From the NCBI RefSeq assembly GCF_000276665.1, contig NW_004955417.1:23380900-23444899 (forward strand): 64,000 nucleotides of DNA, given 5' to 3'. Made by a program: the position numbers and the translations under genes. Shown here piece after piece: positions 43,067 through 53,170 of this stretch (positions are counted from its first letter, which is position 1; each line of letters begins with the position of its first letter). The notes beneath the pieces are model-generated. The model was given only the letters and a program-made list of their open reading frames with translations. It ran no database searches and was not told the origin of the DNA. This stretch comes from Chinchilla lanigera (Eukaryota; Chordata; Mammalia; Rodentia; Chinchillidae).

Positions 43067-43438
43067 TGTCTTAGTCACTTTGCTTGTTACAGGGACAAAA
43101 TACCCAGCACCTGAAACTTAAAGGGGGATAGGTTTATCTTGACTCACACTTTTAATCCAGTCAGCCAGCTCCAAGACAGGAAACCATGGTGGAAAGGGCT
43201 AGCAGAGGACAACTGTTTACAACATGGAAGACTGGAAGCAGAGAGGGAAGGGAGGAGCCATGGAGGGAGATGCACCCTTCTGGTTCATACCACCAGCAAC
43301 TCACCTCTTCCCACCAGACACCACCACCTAACAACAAGTCAGCAATGTTTTCCCATATGGCCTTCCAAAATGGCCTTCCGTAATTCCACCTTTGAGCACA
43401 TGAGGCTTTAAGGGTACCTCTAGATATAAACCATGACA
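43067..43438 (-). mobile_element. Antisense solo MaLR LTR, complete
   Basis: Begins TGTCTTAGTCACTTTGCTTG, then TACCCAGCACCTGAAACTTAAAGGGGG, ATCCAGTCAGCCAGCTCC and CACCTTTGAGCACATGAGGC, ending CCATGACA. The flanks ACACT (43062-43066) and ACATT (43439-43443) agree at four of five positions, consistent with the 5-bp duplication of ERVL-type elements. Confidence 0.8.
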
Positions 43439-43439
43439 A

Positions 43440-44224
43440 CATTCTACACACTGGGGTTCATTCCTTCCCCTCCACCTGCTAACACAGCTGCTGTCATTTC
43501 CTGTAATGTAGCGGTTCACTGATTAATGAACATTTTTCTGTTTAATTTGGATTTAACTAGGAAACACAGTTCTTGCTGTATAAGCATGGAAGCCATTTTT
43601 TCTCGGATTAAAATACTAAAAATGCCCAAGGAAACAGAATAACAACAACAAAAAGACCTTTCCTAGAATCTCAAGATTGATGCAGAGCACCAGGCTGTTT
43701 ATCAGAGGTAGAGTTTACATTTTTAAATTTTACATGAGTAAAAATATTCATATAGGCAGATATATGACTTATGCAAAAATGTGGAGTCATCAGTGTGGAA
43801 TGTTAGTATTTGAAGTTAGCTAGAAGAATATCAAGTCCAATATCCAGGTAGCTAAAAATCTAGAAGAAAGAGTAATTCTTAGGAAAGTTAAAACAAAACC
43901 AGTTAATGACCTACAGGACTCTGTTCCCATTCCTCTCATATGCAGTCAATGGGTTTTTGGCCAGTCCACAAATGGGCTGTTAAACCCCGTTATAAAACCA
44001 GCATCTTGGAGGAGACAGAAGCAGATAGAGAGACAAGCGCTGTGGCTTGGAGGCTGAACCCTTAGCATATATACCCTGGAAACTTGGACAGGTTGATATG
44101 GGTCTAGGTTCCCCAGCCCAGATGGTTCCACTATGACTGTAAATCAGAACTAATAAGCTCAGCCGTCCAAGTCTGTTCCTGTTGCCAATTGTGAAGCGGG
44201 TTCACTGTGCACTAGTTATCAAGT
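43440..44224. other. Single-copy or unassigned DNA
   Basis: Mostly unrecognised. The part 43950-44220 has a TTATAAAACCAGCATC start and an AATAAGCTCAGCCGTCC stretch, giving a loose LTR-like impression, but no partner LTR or matching inner sequence is visible. Confidence 0.3.
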
Positions 44225-44585
44225 TGTTTTTTTAATTTTAAAAATAAAAAAACAACAATGAAGACAAAATCAAGACAAAACAAAAACAGCAAAAACAGTA
44301 CATGACCTCAAAAAAACATGATAGGAATTAACAATGGTTGCTACATTGCATACGGTTATCTTCAATGCAATTGCTCAGTCCACCAGATGTAAAACTGTAA
44401 GACTGATCAAACCATCAAAGACAGTAACAATAAAAAAAGAAAAACATTGGAAATCACTGACCAATTTTGCCCACCTGAATCTGGTAATCGGAATGACTGA
44501 TCTGAAAACAACAATATGCAGTATAAGAACCATTGCTGAGCTCCTGCCATCTTGTATGGTGAAGCTCTGCATCATTAACAACTTT
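44225..44585 (-). mobile_element. L1 3' end, inverted (twin-primed type)
   Basis: From the left, the A/T-rich L1 terminus and a 3'-UTR unit run antisense (44225 to about 44450: AACATGATAGGAATTAACAATGG, CAGATGTAAAACTGTAAGACTG). Then the unit appears in sense (about 44455-44580: CTGGTAATCGGAATGACTG, CTCCTGCCATCTTGTATGG). This is the minus-strand form of the pattern seen at 10590. A target duplication was not identified. Confidence 0.65.
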
Positions 44586-45480
44586 CTTGAGTCTGATGAG
44601 ACAGAATCTTACACTGACAAGTTCTGTGAAGTGAGTTTGTTATTTACCAATAAGGATCAGCAGATGCCTAGGACCATGGTGAGCTGCACCACAATGTCCA
44701 GATGAGCATCCCAGGGCAATGGAAGCTTTTCTACATGGGATTCATTTGTACCCCAGCTGAGGAATCCAAAGGCAGCCTCCCTGGGTTCTACACCTCAGTG
44801 CCACAGGACCCACTGGGCTAACACATCGAAGGACACCTTTTTCAGTAGGGACTGGAACAGACCTTGCTGTTCACCCAGGCCCTCCTTATCTCGGAGTGTT
44901 CCATTTCCAATACATTCTACAGCTTTTATGAGCTATAAAAGGGAAGGGACTGAGTACAGCCAAGGTCACCCAGAGAACGTTCTGCATTTAGATAAATAAC
45001 ACAAGACCCAGTCAGAAGGAGTTAAGCCTGCAGGGGTGGTATCAACAGCAGCAATGCCTGCTTGAGCAATTTTCCAAACACAGAGAGAAAGCCATTTTGT
45101 AGCAGGAGGGAATGAAGCCAAAAGATTCAAGCAATGGCAAATAAAAACAATGATGAATAGAGATAAAAGGTGAGGCCAAGGTAGCTGACAGCATAGGCCA
45201 CATGGATCTCACCCTCTGGAAGGCCATTCACCACGGACTTCCCACCACCAGCAAAGCACCTTTTCAGCTTGAATCCGTTATTAGCTATTTATATTTATAG
45301 AGAGACATACTGGATCTGCCTGTTCCCTCTAGGAGGCCCTTACCATATGGAATTTTATTAGCTCCTTCTGGTCCAGCACGAGGCCTCTTGATCAAACATC
45401 AGAAATTTTATTTTTTTATAAAATAATTTTTTGAAATAAGTTACTTGCTGCTTCTGGATTTTAGCATTCCAGACATTGGA
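44586..45480. other. Single-copy DNA
   Basis: Repeat-poor and GC-richer than its flanks. I tested this as a possible pseudogene (44690-45240) but saw no recognisable protein in any frame. Confidence 0.35.
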
Positions 45481-45559
45481 TGTCATACTTTTTACTCTTT
45501 CATTTTTAATTTTACTAGTACATGTTTGCCATACATGAAATTTAAGTTCATCTTAGGGT

Positions 45560-45840
45560 GTGGGTACATGTACTTAGAAATTCTATATGACCCAGATATA
45601 CTCCTTGTAGATATACTCTCAAAAGAGTTTAAGACATCATATCATAGTGATACATGCCTACCAATATTTATATGATGTTAAGGCATTTTTACATGTATTT
45701 ATTTGCCATCTAGTTTTCCCCTTTGGAGAAATTCTATTCAGATCTTTGGCCCATTTTTTAATTGGGATGCTTGTTTTCTTTATTGAGTTTTAAGAGTTCC
45801 TTATGTATTCTACATACAAGTTTGAAGAATTCCAAAATGA
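45560..45840. mobile_element. Two short L1 pieces in opposite orientation
   Basis: 45560-45675 reads as sense L1 ORF2 (AATTCTATATGACCCAGATATACTCC). 45690-45835 reads as antisense L1 (TTTGCCATCTAGTTTTCCCC, GATCTTTGGCCCATTTTTTAATTGGGATG). The order of the two does not match simple twin priming, so two insertions or a later inversion is likelier. Confidence 0.6.
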
Positions 45841-46286
45841 TCCATAGTTTACATGTTTAAATTATAGTCATTGGTCCACCTTTTGACATATAAGTCTTTA
45901 TTTTTGAGAACAGATCTACTGATTGGTCACTCTTTGATAAAACACCATCAAGATCCTACTTTCTGTGATTTCCAGTCTCAAATTATTTTTTTTTTAAGCA
46001 AGAAGCAAAAAACAACTGCAACACGGTCTGACCACAAAGTTTTGCTGGACCTTTAAAGTTGTTTCCTAATTTTTGAAAGTTGTCTTGAAACCATGTACAG
46101 AATTTAAGTGACTCCCTTTTATTTAATCTTTTCAGGGAGCTCAGCTTAGCTTTTATACAGACAGTAACTCCATTTCTTTGTACGCTCACATTTTATTGGT
46201 TGTCTGGTGATCACATAATAAATGCAGTTCCCATAATTAGATTGTGAATAAATACAGTGACTCTTTGGAGACATAAAATCTGATCG

Positions 46287-46894
46287 TGTATAATGGTTCA
46301 GATCAAAAAAGTCCCCTCAAACTTTTCTGTTGAGAGGTGTGGCTCTTGGAAAGCAATTGGATCATGATGGCAGTATACTTACTCATCAGTGGGTTAATCT
46401 CTTAGTGAATTTAGTGGTTAAGTGTACTGTTTGGAGGTCGGACCTGGCTGGAGGTGACCTCTGGTGCCAGGACATGCAAAGGTGTGTTCTTGTCCCCAGC
46501 TTCTCCTCTTTCTCTTTCTTTGCTTCCTGGCTGCTATGATGTGAATAGCTGTCCTCTCCTAGACCGTTCCACCACGCCCCTTCCGCCTTAGAGCCAGAGG
46601 ACTATGGACTGAATCCTCAGAAGTCATGAGCCAAAATAAACCTTTCTTGTTTTGTTTTGTTTTGTTTTGTTTTGTTTTGTCTTTTTGAGACAGGGTCTCG
46701 CTATGTAGTTCAGGCTGGCCTTGAGCCCACTTTGTAGCTCAAGCTGGTCTCGAATTCGCAACAATCCTCCTGCCTCAGCCTCCCGAGTGTGGGATTACAG
46801 GCATATGTCACCACAACCGGCCAACCATTCCTGTCTTAAGTTGTGGGTATCAAGTGTTTTGTCACAACAACTGGAAAGTGATGAAGACAAGTTA
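46287..46894 (+). mobile_element. MaLR LTR carrying a B1 SINE
   Basis: Starts TGTATAATGGTTCAGATC and runs through CCCCTCAAACTTTTCTGTTG, CAGAGGACTATGGACTGAATCC and GAGCCAAAATAAACC; after the B1 it continues as TGTGGGTATCAAGTGTTTTG. Flanking GATCG (46282-46286) and GATCA (46895-46899) match at four of five bases. The AATAAA poly(A) signal lies at 46635-46640. Confidence 0.78.
46650..46822 (-). mobile_element. B1 SINE with 29-bp internal duplication, antisense
   Basis: A (TTTTG)n tail, then TTTTTGAGACAGGGTCTCGC, and two successive related blocks: ATGTAGTTCAGGCTGGCC and TTGTAGCTCAAGCTGGTC. This is the 29-bp quasi-duplication of rodent B1. It ends ATGTCACCACAACCGGCC. The flanks AACCTTTCTTG (46639-46649) and AACCATTCCTG (46823-46833) form an 11-bp duplication with two mismatches. 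Confidence 0.92.
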
Positions 46895-46899
46895 GATCA

Positions 46900-47449
46900 G
46901 AAGTAAAAGTGCAAAACAGAGCTGTCTCTGTACAGAAGAGCACACGGTGCCCAGGGATGGACACTCATGCATTTTAGAGGGAGAATGTCGGGAGGGAGGG
47001 CAGAATGGGAGAAAGTTGATCTTATTGGCTCTTCTCTTATTTCTCACTCAGTACACTCTCAGGTACATATTAGGAGCTCAATAGATGTTTATTAAAGAAA
47101 ATAATTCTGCCAATATTTCTGGAGCTTGTACTCTGAGTAGAGCTTTTCCATTAATCACTGAAGACAAAACAAAGCAGCACAGATTTTCTCTGTGGCCTTT
47201 ACTGAGCTCATATGCAGCAAAGGAATGTATTATTTCAAACTTGCATTAGGCTGTCAGGAACAAAAAGCAGCTATAATAGTATTTAAACAAAGCCGATGTA
47301 TATCCCCTCACATAACTGGGAGAGTTGAACAGTGCAGGATAAGTGTAATCATTTTATGATAACACTGAAGGGCAAGGCTCCCTCTAGCCTTCTGCTTCAT
47401 CATCCTAGAGCCTGCTTTCTGCCTTCAGACTCAATTCTTGGAATTTATT
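46900..47449. other. Mostly single-copy DNA with a possible MIR tail
   Basis: A MIR-like tail (GTACATATTAGGAGCTCAATAGATGTTTATTAAAG) lies at about 47060-47100. The rest is not recognised. Confidence 0.35.
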
Positions 47450-47892
47450 ACCCAGGATTCTTCACAGTAATAGAATCCATAGGCTGTGTATATAGATTTA
47501 TTGTAAAAAATTAGAGGCTGAGACATCCCAAGCTCTGCAGTCAGCAAGTCCAGGAGAGGCAACAGCCAAGAGGCTTGTCTTTCATCAGAACTCTGAATTT
47601 TATATAGAGGCCCCAAATCAGGAAGAAACTCATGTTCCAGCTCAAGGCAGTCAGGCAGAAGGAATTCTCTTTCACTCTTGATTGAACAGCCCTTCCGTGC
47701 TATTCAGGCCTTCAACTGCATAGATGAGGCTCACCCACTCCACACGGAGAAATACAATCTGCTCTACAAGCTACCAATTCAAATTTTAATCTCATCCAGA
47801 AACACATTCACAGACCCACCTAGAATAATGCCTGACTAATGTCTGGGCACCACATGGCACAGGCAAGTTGACATGTAAAAGTAACTAGCACA
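47450..47892. mobile_element. Old LTR of ERVL/MaLR type, second related copy
   Basis: Block order: CTTCACAGTAATAGAATCCATAGG, TATAGATTTATTG, GAGGCTGAGACATCCCAAGC, GTTCCAGCTCAAGGCAGTCAGGC, AACTGCATAGATGAGGCTCACCCACTCC, TCTGGGCACCACATGGC and CAAGTTGACATGTAAAAG. It matches an old mammalian LTR type and relates to 4105-4640, but is better preserved. Subfamily and strand are not assigned. Confidence 0.65.
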
Positions 47893-48000
47893 TTGATTAC
47901 GTTAGCTACTAGACGTCCAATCATCAGAGCCACTTATCAGTGAATTAATACCCTTGCCAAACCTTGGTCTATCTTTTATGTCACTTCATTGAAGTTTTTA

Positions 48001-48430
48001 AAATCATTTTATTTTAAAGAGAAAAAAACTAACAGCAAAAAAGACAAAACCAAAACAAGACAAAAACAATAACAGTGACACAGAATTACAAAACAAGATG
48101 ATAGGAAGTTGACAATGGTTGTTGTATTACATATTGTTATGTTCAACAAACTTGCTCAGATGATCAGATGTAAGAATGCAAGACTGATCAAACAATTAAA
48201 GAGAATAAAAAATAATAAAAAACCTTAGAAACAATACAGAGCTTAACTAAACAAGATGGTAGGAATTCACCAATGGTTGTTGTATTGCATATTGTTGTCT
48301 TCAAATTAGTTGTTCAGATTACCAGTTATAAGCATGCAAAATTGGTCAAAAAAATTTAAGCATTTACTATTCCTTTCAATAAACCAATAGACATCAGCAG
48401 TACAATTATCCCAGCTATCCTTGTACATTT
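48001..48430 (-). mobile_element. Antisense L1 3' UTR with two tandem units
   Basis: The terminus AAAATCATTTTATTTTAAAGAG is followed by two related units about 158 bp apart: AAAACAAGATGATAGGAAG at 48090 and AAACAAGATGGTAGGAATTC at 48249, each leading to a GCTCAGATGATCAG/GTTCAGATTACCAG block (48154 and 48312). This is the clearest view of the repeated L1 3'-UTR unit. Non-coding. Confidence 0.75.
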
Positions 48431-48439
48431 GTTTGCATG

Positions 48440-50734
48440 CTACTGACTGTAACCTAATTTAATGCAACCAAACATTAAAAGGCCCAGGAAGTATCTTTTT
48501 TAACCAGAATTATTGTCACCCAAATAAAACTTGGAATCTTACTATTGAAAAAGAGCAACTTGATACTGAGGGGCAATCAGCAATCTCTTCCACAGTAATT
48601 TCTGTGAAATTCCAAATTCTTCATGAGAACTCCAGACTGCCACACCTAAAGCCATTTTAAAATAATTAAACGCTAAGTTAATGCAAAGGACATTTAATAA
48701 AGAAGATCATCGTCTCTCTACGGGAAGCAGAGAATTAATGGGCATAGAATAATGAAGATTCCTAAGAACCTCATTATTGCTCTATGTATTTCAAAAGCCT
48801 CTTTATTGGTACAGAGCTTTCATACATTTTTCAATTAAAATGCTCAAGTGCAGAAGGCACTTTAGTGAAGGGCAAGGTGCAAGTGATTTGGAATAAAAAG
48901 ATGCCCACGCCATCTCATATTTCTCAATTACCGTGAGAACAGCGTCCCCCTGAACCGTGATGCCTCTGTACCACACGTGTGTGGCCTAGAAAACAGAATT
49001 CCAAGGCTCTTAAAGAAACAGATAAGCACTGCATTTATTTCCTGTCCTTGCTTTAACAGCCCTCCTTGTTAATAAGCATTTTTTGATTCTTAACCTCTCG
49101 GCAGGCCTTGTTTCTCTGATCACTAATTATTGCTCTTTGTGGTGACATGCTCAACCAACAGCTCAGTTTAGGATCCTGAAAAACTTGTGAAAATGAAACA
49201 ACACCAGATTTTCTCACTGACATCATCCTGCCTCTAGTGACAGATCTGAAATGCCTATGCATGTTAAATTTGGTGTTAAAAAAAAAAAAAAAAAAAAAAC
49301 TTTAGCTGGTGTTCAAACTGTCAGAAATGCTGTAGGGGGCCCTGACTTGTAAGATGTGGCCTCATGTATTGACAATTTTAGGACTTTTTTTCCCCCTATC
49401 CCTCTAAAACTTGCCAGGTTTAAAAAACAAGGATGATACTAGAGTGAAAGGTTTTTCATCTTCTCTTTGGACCCATAATTCCCATCCTCTGGGGCACTCT
49501 TCTTTTGCTTTATTTTTGGGAAACACCCTTCCTTTCACCTTCTCTAGGCATTTCATGGCCAAAATTTATCATTTCAATTTCAATTAACTTTGTTTTGACA
49601 CTCTCTTGACACTGCTTTATGGTAGAAGGTATCCTGAGGTGTGGCAAGATCAGGATTGTGAATTACTGTTCTCCGTGTTCACAGAAAATAGAGTCACACT
49701 TTTATGAGAACATTCAGATATAAGGAAGAGGCAGGATTCTGGGGTTACAAATTCTCCGGAAGGAAGACAAATTGGTTATTAACTCTGGCTTCTGAAAAGG
49801 GAATGTTGGAAGAGAAAATCGTAACCAACGGATAATATTTGAAAGTCTTAGAAAAGCTCGGGCAGAGAGATTTTTCATTTTTACAGGGAAATATTGTTTC
49901 CATTTCCATAGCAAAAAGAAAAGAAGAAAGTAATATCTCCAAGACTTTTAAATTTTTGGAGTGAGATGGCAAACAAATGTTTACATCATCAAGGATGTGT
50001 GGTGCAGTAAAGTGGTTTTCTGCCACTTGGGATACCTTAGATAGAACAGCTTGAACCAGGGCAGGGGTTTGAACTGGGGAGAGAACGTACAAAGGTGTGA
50101 GCTGACAAAATTTTACTACTCATTCTGCAATTAACCGCTCAATAATTATGTACAACTCAGTGTTTTTCCAGTGAGAAGGTTACAGGGTGACATGATCCTT
50201 TCAAGTACTAAATCTTATGCTTTGGTGAATCTCAGGTTTCTCTAGAGAAAATGAAAGAAGAGTCTTTTGAATTCCAAGAATTATAATGATCTTGGAAAAG
50301 AGCAGTTAGTCCTTCTCTACACCTTCTGACACACAGTGAAGGATCATAGGAGGGGAAGGAGAAGCCTGATGACATAAATTTTATCCTGTGTACACGTGAA
50401 GAAAGTATTGCACTGTGGGGGACAGATTTGCTCTTGTTATTCACCTTTACAGAGATATAAAACTTTCACTTTTGTGCCTCAAATGGGACATGGCTGGAGA
50501 CAAGAATAGAAAGGAGATTACCTTGGAGAATACTTGACAAAATGTTCCATGTTTTCAGGCTCTGGGAGCCTTTTGTTAATGTCCAAGCCCAAGTAGTGTG
50601 AGAATCAAACACAAGCTTAGCAAACTATTCCATAGAGACCAATGACCCCTAACCATAACAAAGCAAAAGAGTTAAAGGACTTTTTTTGTAAGGCTGGGAC
50701 CATGGAGAGCACACATACACCAAATAGTTGTACT
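48440..50734. other. Long repeat-poor single-copy stretch
   Basis: About 2.3 kb with no clear transposon apart from an A22 run at 49278-49299. 48640-49260 is notable for balanced base composition and dense AT-rich transcription-factor-like motifs (for example TTAATAAAGAAG, CAATTAAAATGC, ACTAATTATTG). It is a candidate conserved non-coding block, but no gene is recognised. Confidence 0.4.
49278..49299. repeat. (A)22 tract
   Basis: A pure A run after TGGTGTTA. No SINE body is recognised to the left, so it may be a relic tail or a simple repeat. Confidence 0.95.
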
Positions 50735-51125
50735 CCTTTATTGAATACATTCTTTTATTCCACCAACAAATGCCTGCTAAGAGTCTGGTTCCATGAAAGA
50801 TACTGGGGAAATGCAAAAAGGTAGGAATCTTAAAGCATTCTTACTTTACAGACAGACACAATTTCTGGAAGAGTAGAATTTCAAGTGCAGGGCTGGGGAT
50901 GTACGTGGTTTGCTATAGTTGTTCATAGACAGTAGCCACAACCTAGCTTGTAGTGAGTCAGGAGAAGGCTTTCTGCAAGAGTGGGTATTTTAAAAGAATC
51001 TTAAATTGAGTAAAATTAACTATTGAAAGAGCCTGAGAAATTTAGGGTCAAGATTATCCCAGGAAGATAAAATGCACACAGGTGAGAAACTTGCCAAGCA
51101 TCACGAGGACAACAGAAGACTGTTA
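50735..51125. mobile_element. L2-type LINE relic
   Basis: TTTATTCCACCAACAAATGCC, then TTCCATGAAAGATACTGGGG, a central TCAGGAGAAGGCTTTCTGCAAGAG, and later ATCCCAGGAAGATAAAATGC. The order resembles the L2 3' region. Diverged, so subfamily and strand are not assigned. Confidence 0.5.
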
Positions 51126-51800
51126 ATCGCATAATCCTTCCCACTGATTTGCTCTCTGCCTTCCTCTCATTCACTCTTTGTGAACCAGACAGAGGTTAAG
51201 ATGAACGCAGAGAGCAAATGTGGGTTCCCTGGAGGATTGCTGTACATTAGCAAGGAAGAAATTACCTCATTTTTCCTGCTTTGTCTGAGGAATGAAAGGA
51301 GGGAGTCAAACACATTTTTGAGCTCTGTCATAACCTCTGTTCTTTTTATATCTTACTTCTGACACACTTTTGTTTAAAATCTAATCGTATGGCTTTTCTG
51401 GGTTGACATAGAATAGCAAGGACCTCCTAAATCTAATCCTCACTATACATTCTCCTTAAATCCATAAAACCTCCCATAATCTATGCTTTCTACATATCCA
51501 AGGAACAGAAAAATGGGCAAGTAGGAAATTCTTTTACAAACTAGTTTAGGGGAAAAGAAACCCAAGAAAATAGATACTAAAGAAATCAAAGGAAAGAAGA
51601 ACAGAGACCATATGAAAGACTGAATCCAAAGAGAATTAATTACCTCAAAAAGTGAAATATCCACCATGAGTTGGAAAGTACTTAGCACAAAGTTAAGATC
51701 TGTTAGATCCAAGTGCTGGCTACCAGAAAATCAGATGGGAAGGAATTTAATTATAAACAGGACCAAAGCAACAGCAGTCTTGGAAAGTAACACCTGTGCA
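51126..51800. other. Single-copy DNA
   Basis: No transposon recognised. A minus-strand frame of 89 codons (51443-51712) is hydrophobic but shows no known family, so it is treated as chance. Confidence 0.35.
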
Positions 51801-51805
51801 TTGTG

Positions 51806-51873
51806 TTAGGGGATTAGAGTTAGGGTTAGGGTTAAGGTTAGGGTTAGGGTTAGGGTTAGGGTTAGGGTTAGGG
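51806..51873. repeat. Interstitial telomeric (TTAGGG)n tract
   Basis: Starts TTAGGGGA, then ten hexamers: TTAGAG, two TTAGGG, TTAAGG, six TTAGGG (eight perfect of ten). This is the vertebrate telomere unit in plus orientation, far from any chromosome end visible here. Such short interstitial tracts are known in rodents and are usually attributed to break repair. No subtelomeric repeats surround it. Confidence 0.97.
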
Positions 51874-52299
51874 TTAAACAGGGACACAGTCTCTAGTTAT
51901 TTGAGAAAAAGGAAATAATAGTACAAACTGAAATTTCTGCATATACTTTCATTCTTGCTCTCTCTTTCTTCCTGAATCACTAAACAGAATTAAATGAGTC
52001 CTGTTCACACAAAAATAATGGAATCATCTACGGAATCTGCATTTAAAGCCACCTGAAGAGGACAGTCTTTAGATAAGGAATGGAGTAAAACTCTCAAAAC
52101 TTTTACTTTTATGAGCAGATATCTTCTCTTTTTGTTCCAGAAAGTTACACATTCATAATCGACTAAAAGTAAACCACATCTGTGCAGTTAATCCACTCTC
52201 CAATACCAAGTATTAGAACATTTGAAGAAACTATAACATAATATTCTCATATGAATTAAATACTTTAAAATAACTTGTAGATGTAAAATAATATTCCAA

Positions 52300-53170
52300 A
52301 TCAGAAATTTAAAATCCTTAACAAATATGAATAAAATGCAGGAAGATGTAAAGCACTGATCTCAGGATAGAATTAGAGAAAGTTTGCTTCTTATTAGAAA
52401 TGAAAACAATATTACAACTTTCCTTATGAGTACGAAGTTATTGAACCATTTAATAATCAAGAGAATGAAAATAGTACCAAATCCAAATAAAGAAATGTGT
52501 AAAAACATTGAGAGAAGGAACTGAATATAAGCAAAGAAGAACTAACATACAAACAATTGGATCTCTCAAGAAGAAAAACAAACAACATACAAGATGAATT
52601 TTTAAAACATAATACCAAATATTTTTCCAGAATTAAAGACCCATTTCCAAATATTGGAAATAGCCATTGTATGCACCATTCAGTAAAAATTGATCTGATC
52701 TGGCTTCATTATTTCTAAGACACATCTTAGTAAAACTATTAAAAATGGAAAAGAAAGTTCTCAGCACTCATAAGAGAAAAAAGCAACAAAACCTACACCA
52801 CTTACAAAAGAAAGCCCATCTAAATGGCATAAGCGTTCCCTACAGCAACAAAGATAAACAAACATGGTAAAAACATTTTCAAAAAATGAAAGTGTGAACC
52901 AAGTATTTTATATCTGGCCTAACTACCCTTCAAGTATAAAGTTTATATAAAAACATTTTTAGATATTCAAGAATCACATACTGTTTATGAAGCACCTGCT
53001 AGAAAACAAATTATTCTAACCAAGAAACAACAGGCAACGCTTTTTAAAAGACAGAGGAATGAGGAGAGTAGGAGTCAGAGTCTATTGGTTAGAGCCAAGA
53101 AGCAAATAGATGAAAGTCAAGTAAGCAAAAACAGAATGAAGAACATTTTTAACATGCTAGTGTTCAGGTA
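52300..53170 (+). mobile_element. Ancient L1/HAL1-type ORF1 region
   Basis: A-rich. Blocks such as CACTCATAAGAGAAAAAAGC, ACCACTTACAAAAGAAAGCCC, AAGTATTTTATATCTGGCC and ACATTTTTAGATATTCAAG run in the order of an ancient L1/HAL1 ORF1 C-terminal region. The frame is broken throughout. Confidence 0.5.

Noticed and set aside
44334..44705. 123-codon plus-strand frame
   Set aside because: Most of it lies in inverted L1 3'-UTR sequence, so it is a by-product of the repeat.
44690..45240. Possible processed pseudogene in GC-richer DNA
   Set aside because: No frame gave a recognisable protein; no poly(A) tail or target duplication was seen.
45560..45840. Another twin-primed L1
   Set aside because: The order of sense and antisense pieces does not fit a single 5'-inverted insertion on either strand.
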